Shown: piece after piece, positions 9,312-18,211 of the stretch
Position numbering within the stretch: position 1 is the stretch's first letter
How the letters are laid out: every line of letters begins with the position of its first letter
Assembly: GCF_000376565.1 (NCBI RefSeq)
Contig: NZ_BARG01000033.1
Span: forward strand, 1 to 64,000
DNA length: 64,000 nt
Direction: 5' to 3'
From: Streptomyces hokutonensis
Lineage (GTDB): Bacteria > Actinomycetota > Actinomycetes > Streptomycetales > Streptomycetaceae
Notes under the pieces: model-generated
The model's database searches: none
Told to the model about the DNA's origin: nothing
What the model saw: only the letters and a program-made list of their open reading frames with translations
Made by a program: the position numbers and the translations under genes

Positions 9312-10058
9312 TCAGCGGCGCGTACTTCCGCCGTCCGCGACGACGATCTGTCCCGTGATGAACGCGGCGTCGTCGGAGGCGAGAAACGCCACGACGCCCG
9401 ACACGTCGGCCGGCATCTGGACACGCTTGATGTTCTGCATCCGCACGGTCTGCTCGAAGAAGAACTCGCTCGTCTTCTCCGCGGCCGTGGCCGTCCGGAC
9501 CAGGCTCGCCGCGACGCCGTTGACGGTGATGTGGTGAGCGGCGAGGTTGGCGGCCAGGACCGAGGTGAGTCCGTTCAGCGCGCCCTTGGCGGAGACATAG
9601 GAGACGAACGCAGGCGGCGGAGTCCAGTAGCTCGCGGACGTGATGTTGATGATCCGTCCCGACCCGGACTCCTTCAGGTCGGGCAGGAACGCCCTGGAGG
9701 CCAGGAAGGGGCCGTCCACGTTGACGGCGAAGGTGCGACGCCATTCGTCGAAGGTCACGTGGTCGATATCGGCCAGCAGAACGACAGCCGCGTTGTTCAC
9801 CAGGATGTCGGCGGCGCCGAGCTCACGTCGGACCCGGGCGGCGAACGCGTGGATCGCGTCCTCGTCCGAGACGTCGACCTTGTCGCTGAGGAATCGCCGA
9901 CCGGTCTCCGCGACGAGATCCCTCGTCTCGTCGGCCGGATCGATGTCCGCGACCGCGATGTCCGCTCCCTCCGCCGCGAGCCTGCGGGCGATCTCCTGCC
10001 CGATGCCCGTACTGCCCCCGGTCACGACGGCGGTCCTGCCCGTCAGCCTCCCCATCAT
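9312..10058 (-). CDS. SDR family oxidoreductase
   Basis: A 248-residue short-chain dehydrogenase with TGGSTGIG (residue 13), NNA motif near 88, catalytic Ser in IINITSAS and YVSAK near 154. The C-terminus ITGQIVVADGGST is that of FabG-like enzymes. Two consecutive ATG codons occur; GGAAGGAG suits the first (10058). It is divergent from the MFS transporter at 10400, and a member of the IclR-type palindrome set lies between them about 92 bp upstream of this gene, so it may belong to the same regulon. Confidence 0.93.
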   Translation of the reverse strand: MMGRLTGRTAVVTGGSTGIGQEIARRLAAEGADIAVADIDPADETRDLVAETGRRFLSDKVDVSDEDAIHAFAARVRRELGAADILVNNAAVVLLADIDHVTFDEWRRTFAVNVDGPFLASRAFLPDLKESGSGRIINITSASYWTPPPAFVSYVSAKGALNGLTSVLAANLAAHHITVNGVAASLVRTATAAEKTSEFFFEQTVRMQNIKRVQMPADVSGVVAFLASDDAAFITGQIVVADGGSTRR

Positions 10059-10149
10059 GAGTCACTGCTCCTTCCGCTGCTTCCGGGCGGCCGTGGCAAG
10101 GCCGTCCTCCAGGGATGGTGCGCTCCGGGACCGCGGATCAGCGGCGGCT

Positions 10150-10166
10150 TGTCCGTCCAATGAACA
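10150..10166. promoter_or_regulatory. IclR-type operator, site A
   Basis: TGTCCGTCCAATGAACA, one of five close matches in this window to a 17-bp imperfect palindrome. It lies between the divergent SDR (9312-10058) and the MFS gene (10400). Confidence 0.7.
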
Positions 10167-10399
10167 TGACTGTTGAGCGTGACGGGGGTCATTCCTACCT
10201 TGACGCTGCCCGGCGGGTCGGCCACCGCGCCGAGCGTCCTGAATCAGGTCCGGTGAAAGGGCGGCGCGGAGGCACTCCGCAAGGCTCAGGGGCGGCACGG
10301 CAGCGGTGTTGCCGGGAAGACCGCGACAAAAGCACCCACAGCAGGTTCCGGCAGCGGACGCCGGTTCCGACAGCAGCGCTTTGCGCCAAGGAGTCGTCC

Positions 10400-12109
10400 A
10401 TGGTTCAGATCGATTCAGCCAAGGCGGCGGAGGGAGAGGGTGGCAGATACACCCTTGCCCCGGGCACCCTGGCCGCGGTGGTCCTCGCCGTGTGCCTCGC
10501 GCAGATAGCCCTTTCCGTCCCCTCGCTCATCAACGGGCTGATCCAGCAGGATCTCGCGCCGTCCTCGGCCCAACTGACGTGGATCACCGAGGCCTTCATG
10601 CTTCCCGTCGCCGCCCTGGGACTGGGCTTCGGCGTTTTCGGCGACCTCTTCGGCCGTAAGCGCCTGCTCGTCGGGGGCGCCGCGCTCATTGCCGTGGGAT
10701 CGGCTCTCGCGATCCTGGTTCCGGGTACGGGACACTCGTCCGACACCCGGGTGACGTTGCTGATCCTTGCCCAGGTCCTCGGTGGTGTCGGGGCCGCGGC
10801 CATCTTCCCGACGAGCCTGGCCATGGTGGCGGCCGGTACGCACACCACCGCCACCCGCGCGCGGGGCGTGGCGATCTGGGCCACCGCGCTCTCGGTCGGC
10901 GGCTTCCTCGGCCCGCTGCTGGCGGGCCTCGCCGCCAAGATCGACCTCGGCTGGGCCGGGAACGCGAACTGGCGATGGGCCTTCGTCGGCGTCCTTGTCA
11001 TCGCCGTGGTGAGCGTGGTCCTGTCGCTGGCCCTCGCCCAGAACTCCGCCTCGCCCGAGGGCCGTTCCGTCGACTGGCCGGGGCAGATCACTGCCGCGCT
11101 CGGCCTGTTCGCTCTGATGTACGCCGTGATCCAGGGCTCCGAGAGCGGCTGGGGGAGCGCCCAGATCGCCATCGCGTTCGTCGCCGCGGCCGTCTTCCTC
11201 GTGCTGTTCGTCTTCGCCGAGAGCCGTGCGGCCGCGCCGCTGCTTCTCCTGAGCGTGTTCCGGAACCGGGCGTTCGCCATGAACTCGGTGGTCACCCTGA
11301 TCGGTATGTTCGCGTTCCTCGTGATCATGTACAGCACCAGTATCCGCCTCACCATCATCCAGGGATTCAGCCCACTGCAGAGCTCAGTCGCCTACCTCTT
11401 CTTCGGGGGCATCGGCTTCGTGCTGCTGCCTCTCACCTCCCAGCTGCTCGAGCGCTACAACCCCCGGTGGGTTCTCTGCGCGGCCCTGACCCTCATCGGT
11501 GCCAGCGGGCTGTGGTTTGCCGTCGTCCCGACGACCAGTCGGTCCATCGGCGCCATCGTCGGGCCGCTGATCCTCGCCGGTGTCGGCTCGGCACTCGCCT
11601 TCGCCTCCATCACCGCGGTCGCGGTCAACACGTTGCCCAACCACCTCGCCGGTATGGCGAGCGGCGTCACGAGCACGTTCCGGGACCTCGGGTTCGCCCT
11701 CGGCCCCGCGATCGCCGGTGCTGTCGCACTGGGCCGGGCCTCCGACGAGATCGCCCGAAAGCTGGGCGGCGATCCCGCACTGAGCAAGGCCTACGAGGCC
11801 TTCCAGGCATCCGCGGCCCATGCTCCCGCGGATCAGAGACCACAGCTCGAGGCAGCGGTGCGCGCCGTGCAGTCGGGCCCGCTCGGCGCCAACTCGGTCC
11901 CGGCCGACATCACACTGCCGGATGGCAAGGTGGTGCCTTTCAACCCGCTCAAGGACGTCGCTTTCGACGCCCTCAGCAGCAGCTACTCCATCGCGTACGT
12001 GCTCGCCGGCGTGGCGGCTCTCGTGGCGGCGGCGCTCATTCTCGTCGGCGTGCGCGGCGGCGTGGACCAGGCTCATCTCGACGACGACCCGCACACCCTC
12101 GCCGACTGA
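10400..12109 (+). CDS. MFS transporter, DHA2-like, in aromatic gene cluster
   Basis: A 569-residue transporter with about 14 membrane segments. Motif A is FGDLFGRKRLLVGG, the motif C-like helix is SVGGFLGPLLAGL, and there is a long extracytoplasmic loop (about residues 450-530) before the last helix, common in Streptomyces DHA2 pumps. ATG 10400 has AAGGAG six bases upstream, whereas the longer frame has no ribosome site and an arginine-rich N-terminus. Site A of the IclR-type palindromes lies 234 bp upstream. It may import the aromatic substrate or export toxic intermediates; the DHA2 family suggests export. A hairpin follows, then an NTF2-like gene. Confidence 0.9.
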   Translation: MVQIDSAKAAEGEGGRYTLAPGTLAAVVLAVCLAQIALSVPSLINGLIQQDLAPSSAQLTWITEAFMLPVAALGLGFGVFGDLFGRKRLLVGGAALIAVGSALAILVPGTGHSSDTRVTLLILAQVLGGVGAAAIFPTSLAMVAAGTHTTATRARGVAIWATALSVGGFLGPLLAGLAAKIDLGWAGNANWRWAFVGVLVIAVVSVVLSLALAQNSASPEGRSVDWPGQITAALGLFALMYAVIQGSESGWGSAQIAIAFVAAAVFLVLFVFAESRAAAPLLLLSVFRNRAFAMNSVVTLIGMFAFLVIMYSTSIRLTIIQGFSPLQSSVAYLFFGGIGFVLLPLTSQLLERYNPRWVLCAALTLIGASGLWFAVVPTTSRSIGAIVGPLILAGVGSALAFASITAVAVNTLPNHLAGMASGVTSTFRDLGFALGPAIAGAVALGRASDEIARKLGGDPALSKAYEAFQASAAHAPADQRPQLEAAVRAVQSGPLGANSVPADITLPDGKVVPFNPLKDVAFDALSSSYSIAYVLAGVAALVAAALILVGVRGGVDQAHLDDDPHTLAD

Positions 12110-12170
12110 CCGCATGACGAACGCGCCAGGGCCGGGACACGGGTAGCAGACCGGCCAGGCCAACCGACCG

Positions 12171-12216
12171 CCCGCCGCGACTCGGCCTCCTCCTCAGGAG
12201 CAGCAGTCGCGGCGGG
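12171..12216. terminator. Hairpin terminator after MFS gene
   Basis: CCCGCCGCGACT (12171-12182) pairs perfectly with AGTCGCGGCGGG (12205-12216), with a second inner stem CTCCT/AGGAG. It lies 62 bp beyond the MFS stop. Confidence 0.75.
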
Positions 12217-12270
12217 CCGCGGCGTACACGACACAACGATCGACAGACGCACTCGGACAGGAGTCGAACA

Positions 12271-12690
12271 ATGACCACCGCATACTCGGAGCCGACCGGC
12301 ACGAACGACGACCGCATGCCGGCCACGGTCGCTCAGGCGGAGGCGGCGTGGCTCGTCGCGATCACCAAGGGCGACGAGGAGCAGCGTCACCTCATGCTCC
12401 GCGACTGTGTGATCGTCCACGGCCCGGTCGGGAACGTCCATGACCGCGAGCGCTTCCTCACCTACAACGCGTCCATGGGAGCCACCGAGACGGCCGAGAC
12501 CAGCGAAGTGATGTGCCGTGAGCGAGGGGGACGGGCCATCGTGACGTGCTATCAGAAGATGAACATCCGGCGCGTGCCCGACCTGCCGCCGTTCCTGGTG
12601 CAGGCCGTGGCCACCCGGGTGTGGTTCTCGACCCACGAGGGATGGCGCCTCGGCCACATGCAGCTCTCCCGGCGGCAACCGTCGGTATGA
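12271..12690 (+). CDS. NTF2-like protein (paralogue of the Rieske-linked NTF2 proteins)
   Basis: A 139-residue SnoaL/DUF4440-type protein. Conserved blocks QAEAAWLVAITKGDEEQ, VHGPVGNVHD, VTCYQKM, VQAVATRVWF and GWRLGHMQLSRR align with the proteins encoded at 23336-23752 and 42396-42839, which are each the last gene of a Rieske oxygenase set. This copy is alone, convergent with iclR. It may act as a lone hydratase/isomerase or as a partner subunit supplied in trans. ATG 12271 has ACAGGAG nearby. Confidence 0.85.
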   Translation: MTTAYSEPTGTNDDRMPATVAQAEAAWLVAITKGDEEQRHLMLRDCVIVHGPVGNVHDRERFLTYNASMGATETAETSEVMCRERGGRAIVTCYQKMNIRRVPDLPPFLVQAVATRVWFSTHEGWRLGHMQLSRRQPSV

Positions 12691-12718
12691 CGTGCCGGTT
12701 CCCTCGCCCCGCGAGGGG

Positions 12719-13498
12719 TTACGCCGTGCGAATGGGAATGCCCGGTCTCCAGCCGAGACTCCTGGACAGTCCCAGTCCGCTCGTGACCAGGGAGGGAACG
12801 GCCGCCTGCAGTTTGATCGAGCCGGCGGCCACCACGACGGACAGAGCCGCGACGACCTTGCCGCTGCCGTCGACGATGCGCGTCGCGACCGACTCGGCCC
12901 CTTCGCTCAGCTCTTCCTTGACGACCACCGTTCCGGTCGAGCGGCAGGACGCCAGCTCGCGGCGGAGTTCGGCCGGGTCCACGATCGTCCTGGGAGTGAA
13001 GCGCTGGAGCCTCCCCGCCAGCACCTCATCGATGAAGGCCGGACTGCCGTGGCTCAGCAGCACCTTGCCCACACCTGAGCAGTGCAAGGGCAGAAGGCCG
13101 CCGACCTGCGACGTCAGACCGACGGCGTTGACCGCCGACAGCCGCTCGATGATCACGGCCCGGTCACCCTCGAGGACGGCCAACTGCACATGCTGGCGAA
13201 GCGCCGTGTACAGGTCCTCCACGAACGGCTGCGCGGCGCTGCGCAGCGTCTCGGCCCGCGGTGCGAGAGTCCCGAGGCGCCACAGGGGCAGGCCGATCGC
13301 GAACCGGTTGTCGCTGGTGCGCTCCAGCGCGCCGGCCGCCACGAGTTCGAGTGTCAGGCGCCTGGCGGTGGCGTGCGGCATGCCGGTGCGCCGGACCAGG
13401 TCGGCGAGGGTCAGCTCGGTGTTGTTGGGGTCGAAGGCGAACAGCAGATCCCAGAGTCGGGAGCTGACGGTGCGTCCTGGCTCGTTCGCGCGAGGCAT
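12719..13498 (-). CDS. IclR family regulator of the aromatic regulon
   Basis: A 259-residue IclR protein. The N-terminal winged helix-turn-helix (about residues 20-75) includes LTLADLVRRTGMPHATARRL, and the C-terminal GAF-like effector domain contains LLPLHCSGVGKVLL, the family signature. IclR proteins such as PcaU, PobR and CatR-like members sense aromatic intermediates. ATG 13498 is chosen because AAGGAG lies seven bases upstream; an upstream ATG at 13516 lacks a site. It is divergent from the FAD monooxygenase with site B of the 17-bp palindrome between, so it is the likely reader of all five sites. Confidence 0.92.
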   Translation of the reverse strand: MPRANEPGRTVSSRLWDLLFAFDPNNTELTLADLVRRTGMPHATARRLTLELVAAGALERTSDNRFAIGLPLWRLGTLAPRAETLRSAAQPFVEDLYTALRQHVQLAVLEGDRAVIIERLSAVNAVGLTSQVGGLLPLHCSGVGKVLLSHGSPAFIDEVLAGRLQRFTPRTIVDPAELRRELASCRSTGTVVVKEELSEGAESVATRIVDGSGKVVAALSVVVAAGSIKLQAAVPSLVTSGLGLSRSLGWRPGIPIRTA

Positions 13499-13543
13499 GG
13501 GCCTCTCCTTCATCATGTGCGGCCTTGGTCACTCTACCTTCGA

Positions 13544-13560
13544 TGTTCGTTGGACGGATG
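13544..13560. promoter_or_regulatory. IclR-type operator, site B
   Basis: TGTTCGTTGGACGGATG, which on the other strand reads CATCCGTCCAACGAACA and matches the set. It sits in the 147-bp divergent promoter region of iclR and the FAD monooxygenase. Confidence 0.75.
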
Positions 13561-13645
13561 AAGTAGTTCTTTCAGTGCGTACTTTGCCGAACTCTTGCAG
13601 GCAGCCAGTTGCCACCTCGCCACAGGCCCACGGGAGTGAAAGAGC

Positions 13646-14854
13646 ATGATGAGTACGGAAGCAGGACCCAGGATCGCGATCCTCGGCGGCGGCATCGGAG
13701 GCCTCGCTGCTGCGGCCTTCCTCCGCGACAAGGGCTTCCACAGTGACGTCTACGAGCAGGCCGCCGCCCTGACCGAGGTCGGTGCCGGACTGGTGATCGC
13801 CCCCAACGCCGCCCGCCTGCTCCGGCGTCTCGGCGTGCTGGACCGGTTCCACAAGCGCGCGGTCAGGATGGAGATCGGTTGGGAGTTCCGGCGCTGGGAG
13901 AACGGCACGGTCCTCTCGGCGGAGAACCTCCAGGAGGGGTGCATACGCCTGTACGGCGAGCACACCTACGCCGCCCACCGCGCCGACCTGCTGGACGCCT
14001 TGAGGTCGGCCGTCCCCGAGCACTCGGTCCACCTCGGCAAGCGCTGCGTCTCGGTCGAGTTCGAAGGCGACCAGGCGGTTCTGCGGTTCGAGGACGGTGA
14101 CACGATCCGCCCGGACATCCTCATCGGCGCCGACGGAGTCCACTCACGCGTGCGCGGCGCCGTCGTCGGTCCGACTCAGGCCAGGGAGTCGGGCATCTGC
14201 GCCTTCCGCGCCCTCGTACCGGCGGCGAAGGCGCCCGACTTCGCCAGGCGGCACGCCCAGACCCTCTGGATCGGCCCGGACCGCCACCTCGTGCACTACC
14301 CGGTCTCCGGCGAGGAGTACGTCAACCTCGTCGCCTTCGCACCGGCCGGAACGAGCAGTGTCGAGTCGTGGACGGCCACCGCGACGCTCGAGGAACTGCT
14401 CGACGAGTTCGCCGGCTGGGATCCGCGTCTGGTGGAGCTGATCAGGGCCGCGGACACGCCGGGGCGCTGGGCGTTGCTCGACCGCGAGCCCCTCGACCAC
14501 TGGAACCGTGGAAACGCGACCCTCCTGGGTGATGCGGCCCACCCGATGTTCCCGTTCTTCGCCCAGGGCGCCGCCCAGGCGATCGAGGACGGCGCTGTCC
14601 TGGCCCTCTGCCTTGCCGAGGACCCGGACAACCCGGTCGCGGCGCTGGGCCGCTACGAAGAGCTTCGTCGGCATCGCACGGCACGCCTGCAGGAGGTGTC
14701 GCACGGAAGGTCCCACGTCAACCACCTTCCGGACGGCCCCGAGCAGCAGGCCCGCGACCTCGCCTACTCGCAGGCCGACCCACTCAGGGCGAACGGCTGG
14801 ATCTACGAGTACGACCCCGAGGTCGCGATGTTCCTAAGTCGATCAAGGCGTTGA
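13646..14854 (+). CDS. FAD-dependent aromatic monooxygenase (salicylate hydroxylase-like)
   Basis: A 402-residue class A flavoprotein hydroxylase. It has an N-terminal FAD motif GGGIGGLAAA near residue 12, the DG motif in ILIGADGVHSRVRGA (binding FAD and NADPH) and the GD motif in LLGDAAHPMFPFFAQGAAQA. Relatives are salicylate 1-hydroxylase, 3-hydroxybenzoate 6-hydroxylase and 6-hydroxynicotinate 3-monooxygenase. In hydroxyquinol routes such an enzyme turns a 2,4-dihydroxybenzoate-type acid into hydroxyquinol by decarboxylative hydroxylation; this role is inference. Another ATG follows at 13649. The stop codon is part of operator site C, which serves the following ThDP operon. Confidence 0.9.
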   Translation: MMSTEAGPRIAILGGGIGGLAAAAFLRDKGFHSDVYEQAAALTEVGAGLVIAPNAARLLRRLGVLDRFHKRAVRMEIGWEFRRWENGTVLSAENLQEGCIRLYGEHTYAAHRADLLDALRSAVPEHSVHLGKRCVSVEFEGDQAVLRFEDGDTIRPDILIGADGVHSRVRGAVVGPTQARESGICAFRALVPAAKAPDFARRHAQTLWIGPDRHLVHYPVSGEEYVNLVAFAPAGTSSVESWTATATLEELLDEFAGWDPRLVELIRAADTPGRWALLDREPLDHWNRGNATLLGDAAHPMFPFFAQGAAQAIEDGAVLALCLAEDPDNPVAALGRYEELRRHRTARLQEVSHGRSHVNHLPDGPEQQARDLAYSQADPLRANGWIYEYDPEVAMFLSRSRR

Positions 14855-14868
14855 CCATCCAACGAACA
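14852..14868. promoter_or_regulatory. IclR-type operator, site C
   Basis: TGACCATCCAACGAACA, overlapping the TGA of the monooxygenase and lying 120 bp upstream of the ThDP enzyme. It suggests a separate regulated promoter for the ThDP-SDR-VOC operon. Confidence 0.7.
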
Positions 14869-14987
14869 CGGTCATTGTCGTCACCCAGGCCACGCCGGAG
14901 ACTCCAGTGCGGACGGCCTGAGACACGGCCCTGTCCCCAGTGACTTCTCTTGAAACCCTGAGCACGTCCAGAAGGGCGGATCATCGA

Positions 14988-16685
14988 ATGGCACCCGCAA
15001 CCGGTAGTGGGCTCGTCGTGCGAACGCTGCAGCGAGCCGGAGTCAACGTCGCCTTCGGCCTGCCCGGAGCACATATCGACGGCATCCTCCAGGACGCCCT
15101 GGATGCCAAGCTCCGGATCGTCGACGTGCGCCACGAGATGAACGCGGGCCACGCGGCCGAGGGCTATGCGCGGGTCACCGGAAACCTGGGGGTTGCCGTC
15201 GTCACGGCCGGCGGCGGCTTCACCAACGTCCTGACCTCTGTCGCCAACGCCCATCTGGACCGGACCCCGGTCCTCTATGTCGTGGGCTCCGGGCCCCTCG
15301 AGACGGACCAGGTCAACGACCAGCAGGCCGGGTTCGACCAGGTGGCGATGGCAACCCCGGTGACCAAGTTCGCGCACCGCGTCACCCGTACCGAGCTGAT
15401 CCCCCGCCTGGTCGCGCAGGCGATCCGGATCGCTCAGTCGGAGCCCAAGGGGCCGGTGCTCCTCGACATTCCCTGGGACATCCTCCGCCAGCAGGTCGAT
15501 GTCGAAGAGGCCGAGGACTACCGCGTCGAGATCGACGGCAGCGGCATCGCCTCCGCCGACGGCGTCGATCGGATCGTCGAGGCGCTCAGCACAGCCGAGC
15601 GGCCGATCGCGCTGGTCGGCAAGTCCTTCGTCACCGCCGACGCACGGGCCCGGTTGCACGAGTTCGCCGCCCGTACCGGAGTGCCCCTCTTCTCCGACTG
15701 GGAGGGTCTCGGGGCGATCGTCGGCTCCGAGCGGCACGTCGGTCTCCTCCAGACCCTGGCCACCGTCACCGAGGACGAGCGGCCCGACCTGGTCCTCCTG
15801 CTGGGGCTGCGCTTCGGCATGGCCACCCAGTTCGGCACGGGCCGACTGCTCCCGAAGAGCGCGCGGATCTTCCAGATCGACCCTGACGGCCGTGAACTCG
15901 GCCGTCTCCAGGAGGTCGAACTCGGCATCCAGGCCGACGCGGTCGGCACGGTCGGCGTGCTGAACGAGCGCCTGGGCGACAGCCCCGTGCCCCCCGGGCG
16001 CGACGACTGGCTGAAGACCCTGCGGGACATCTCGGCCACCCGGCGATCCGCGCTCGCCGCCGAGACCGAGGAGCACGGGGACGACGCGATCCACCCGTAC
16101 CTCGCGGTCCGCACCATCGCCGAGAGCGTCCCCGACAACGCCACCGTGGTTGTCGACGGTGCCCTGACCGAGCTGTGGCTCTCCGAGACGATCGCCCTCG
16201 CCCCGCTGGCCCACTACCTCGGGCACGGCTACCTCAGCTCGATGGGGAGCAACTTCGGCGTGGCCGTCGGAGCGCAGTACGCGACCCCCGACAAAGCGAC
16301 CATCCTCGTCACCGGCGACGGCGCCGTCGGCTACAGCCTCGCCGAGTTCGACACCCTCGTCCGCGCGGGACTCCCGGTCATCGTGATCGTCCTCAACAAC
16401 CAGGCCTGGGGCGCCACCCTGCACACCCAGCAGTTCTTCTTCGGACAGGACCGCGTCACCAACAACCGCCTGCAGAACGGCTCCTACAGCGGCGTGGCAC
16501 GAGCTCTGGGCGCGGACGGTGTCGACGTCACGGAACTCGACCAGCTCCGACCCGCGATCGAGGCCGCTCTCGCGGGCCGCCGGCCGACGTGCATCGACGT
16601 GCGCGTGAGCCTTGCCCCCATCCCGCCGGAGGAGCGCGTCCTCAACGGCGGAGCTCCGTTCGGCGGCATCGAGATCGACGCATGA
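14988..16685 (+). CDS. Thiamine diphosphate-dependent enzyme, acetolactate synthase/benzoylformate decarboxylase-like
   Basis: A 565-residue three-domain ThDP enzyme. The N-terminal Pyr domain carries the catalytic Glu50 in DVRHEMNAGHAAEGYAR, the central domain resembles the FAD/nucleotide-binding domain of the family, and the C-terminal PP domain has the ThDP motif GDGAVGYSL ending in LNNQAWG. Possible activities are 2-keto acid decarboxylation (benzoylformate-like) or carboligation; sequence alone cannot decide. ATG 14988 has GAAGGGCGG nine bases before it; GTG 14940 has no ribosome site. The operon continues with an SDR and a VOC protein, which suggests handling of an aromatic 2-oxo acid. 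Confidence 0.9.
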   Translation: MAPATGSGLVVRTLQRAGVNVAFGLPGAHIDGILQDALDAKLRIVDVRHEMNAGHAAEGYARVTGNLGVAVVTAGGGFTNVLTSVANAHLDRTPVLYVVGSGPLETDQVNDQQAGFDQVAMATPVTKFAHRVTRTELIPRLVAQAIRIAQSEPKGPVLLDIPWDILRQQVDVEEAEDYRVEIDGSGIASADGVDRIVEALSTAERPIALVGKSFVTADARARLHEFAARTGVPLFSDWEGLGAIVGSERHVGLLQTLATVTEDERPDLVLLLGLRFGMATQFGTGRLLPKSARIFQIDPDGRELGRLQEVELGIQADAVGTVGVLNERLGDSPVPPGRDDWLKTLRDISATRRSALAAETEEHGDDAIHPYLAVRTIAESVPDNATVVVDGALTELWLSETIALAPLAHYLGHGYLSSMGSNFGVAVGAQYATPDKATILVTGDGAVGYSLAEFDTLVRAGLPVIVIVLNNQAWGATLHTQQFFFGQDRVTNNRLQNGSYSGVARALGADGVDVTELDQLRPAIEAALAGRRPTCIDVRVSLAPIPPEERVLNGGAPFGGIEIDA

Positions 16686-16718
16686 ACTGCCACTCCTGAC
16701 CCCCCACGAAGGAGAACC

Positions 16719-17543
16719 ATGAACGACACGACTGACACCGGAGCCCACGACCGGACCGTCGAAGACCGGCGTCAGCGTTTCCTCGGGAAGACCTGCCTCG
16801 TCACCGGCGGCAGCAGAGGACTGGGACTGGCAGCCGCACAGGCGTTCGCGCGCGAGGGCGCACGCGTGGTCGTCATCGCGCGCGACCCCGAGCAACTGAA
16901 GATCGCGAGCGGTCTGATCGGCGAGGGCACGATCGCCGTGGCAGCCGACCTCTCCTCGCCGGCGGCCATTAAGGCCGCGGTCACGGAGGTCGCCGCACAA
17001 GTCGACCACGTCGATGCCGCGTTCCTCAATGCCGGGCAGGCAGGCATCAGGCGACTCGACGACATGGACGAAGCCACCTGGGACACGGTGTTCAACACCA
17101 ACGTCAAGGGCTCGTTCTTCCTCATGCAGGGTCTCAGGCCCTTGCTCGCGCCCCGCGGGGCCGTCGTCTTCTGCGGCTCGGCGGCCGGCCGACGGGCCAG
17201 CGCGGGAACCGCCGCCTACGGGACCAGCAAAGCCGCACTCGAGCACCTGACACGCATCCTCGCCGCCGAAGTCATCGGCGAGGGAATCCGGGTCAACATC
17301 GTCATCCCCGGCGGTATGAACACCGACATCGCCGCCCGGACGACGGGCCTTCCACCGGGCGGAGCCGAGGCCTTCCGGGAGCGGGTCAGGCTCAGTACTC
17401 CCATGCTCCGAGAAGGAGAACCGGACGAGCTCGCCGACGCCGTGCTCTTCCTGGCCTCGTCCGAGGCCAGCTACATCACAGGTGCGGCCCTCCCCGTGGA
17501 CGGCGGCGCCACCGGCTTCACCCGCCCGCCGGCCCAGCGGTGA
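16719..17543 (+). CDS. SDR family oxidoreductase (ThDP operon)
   Basis: A 274-residue short-chain dehydrogenase with a 25-residue N-terminal extension, TGGSRGLG near residue 28, NAG near 104, catalytic Ser in VVFCGSAAG and YGTSK near 167. The C-terminus ends ITGAALPVDGGATGF. AAGGAG precedes ATG 16719 by six bases. It starts 33 bp after the ThDP gene and 53 bp before the VOC gene. In a mandelate-like scheme it could oxidise an alpha-hydroxy acid to the 2-oxo acid used by the ThDP enzyme; that is inference. Confidence 0.92.
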   Translation: MNDTTDTGAHDRTVEDRRQRFLGKTCLVTGGSRGLGLAAAQAFAREGARVVVIARDPEQLKIASGLIGEGTIAVAADLSSPAAIKAAVTEVAAQVDHVDAAFLNAGQAGIRRLDDMDEATWDTVFNTNVKGSFFLMQGLRPLLAPRGAVVFCGSAAGRRASAGTAAYGTSKAALEHLTRILAAEVIGEGIRVNIVIPGGMNTDIAARTTGLPPGGAEAFRERVRLSTPMLREGEPDELADAVLFLASSEASYITGAALPVDGGATGFTRPPAQR

Positions 17544-17596
17544 CGGGCGCCGTCGATCACCAGTCGCACCCCAGGACCCGAGCGAGGACAACCACC

Positions 17597-18145
17597 ATGG
17601 AGTTTCCCTTCGGCCAGCCGACCGACGCCATCATCCAGGTCGCGTACACGGTCCCCGACCTCGCTGCCGGGATGCGCTGGTGGACCGACGAACTCGGCGT
17701 CGGGCCCTGGTTCGTGAACGAGAGGATCGGCGGCGAGGGCTCCACCTACCGTGGTGAGCCGGGGGAGGCCGAGTTCGCCCTCGCCCTCGCCTTCTCGGGG
17801 CACACGATGGTCGAGCTCATCCAGACCCTCGACGACGAGCCGTCCATCTACAAGGACGCCTACGAACGCCACGGCTACGGCTTCCACCACATCGCCAAGG
17901 CCGTGCCGAACGTCAGGGAAGAGGTCGAACGTCGTGAGGCGAGCGGAGCGTCGGTGCGTTTTCACGATCTGACCCCAGGAGGTGACGTCTACTTCCTGGA
18001 CGCCGGTGAAGATCCCCCGGGGATGATCGAGCTCGTCCAGGACAGCGAGATCACGCGAGAGATCTTCACCGGCGTCTGGCGGGCATCAGTCGACTGGGAC
18101 GGGTCGCGACCTCTGCGCGACTTCGCGGAGTTGCTGCCGGCCTGA
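17597..18145 (+). CDS. VOC/glyoxalase-fold protein
   Basis: A 182-residue vicinal-oxygen-chelate protein of the Glyoxalase_4/methylmalonyl-CoA-epimerase-like group: IIQVAYTVPDLAAGMRWW at the start, GYGFHHIAKAV in the middle (metal His) and PPGMIELVQ with the second metal Glu near the end. VOC members include extradiol dioxygenases, isomerases and epimerases, but the length and motifs do not match a ring-cleaving dioxygenase. Last gene of the ThDP operon, followed by a perfect terminator hairpin. Confidence 0.85.
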   Translation: MEFPFGQPTDAIIQVAYTVPDLAAGMRWWTDELGVGPWFVNERIGGEGSTYRGEPGEAEFALALAFSGHTMVELIQTLDDEPSIYKDAYERHGYGFHHIAKAVPNVREEVERREASGASVRFHDLTPGGDVYFLDAGEDPPGMIELVQDSEITREIFTGVWRASVDWDGSRPLRDFAELLPA

Positions 18146-18161
18146 CTCCTGTCGAAGGCCC

Positions 18162-18201
18162 GACGAACGCTGCGGACGACCGGTCGTCCGCAGCATTCGT
18201 C
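18162..18201. terminator. Bidirectional hairpin terminator
   Basis: Two adjoining 20-base arms (18162-18181 and 18182-18201) are complementary at 19 positions, giving a nearly perfect 40-bp palindrome 16 bp after the VOC stop. Confidence 0.85.
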
Positions 18202-18211
18202 GTCGTTGCCC

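Noticed and set aside
12230-12290. GTCGAACAATG before the NTF2-like gene as an operator of the IclR set
   Set aside because: The other arm and the TCCA centre are not present, and the similarity is limited to six bases.
14784-17591. Very long minus-strand open frame (935 codons) opposite the ThDP and SDR genes
   Set aside because: It is the GC-rich shadow of well-supported plus-strand genes and has no family motifs. The same applies to the long frames at 5888-8413, 23776-25998, 38227-39840 and 61633-63036.
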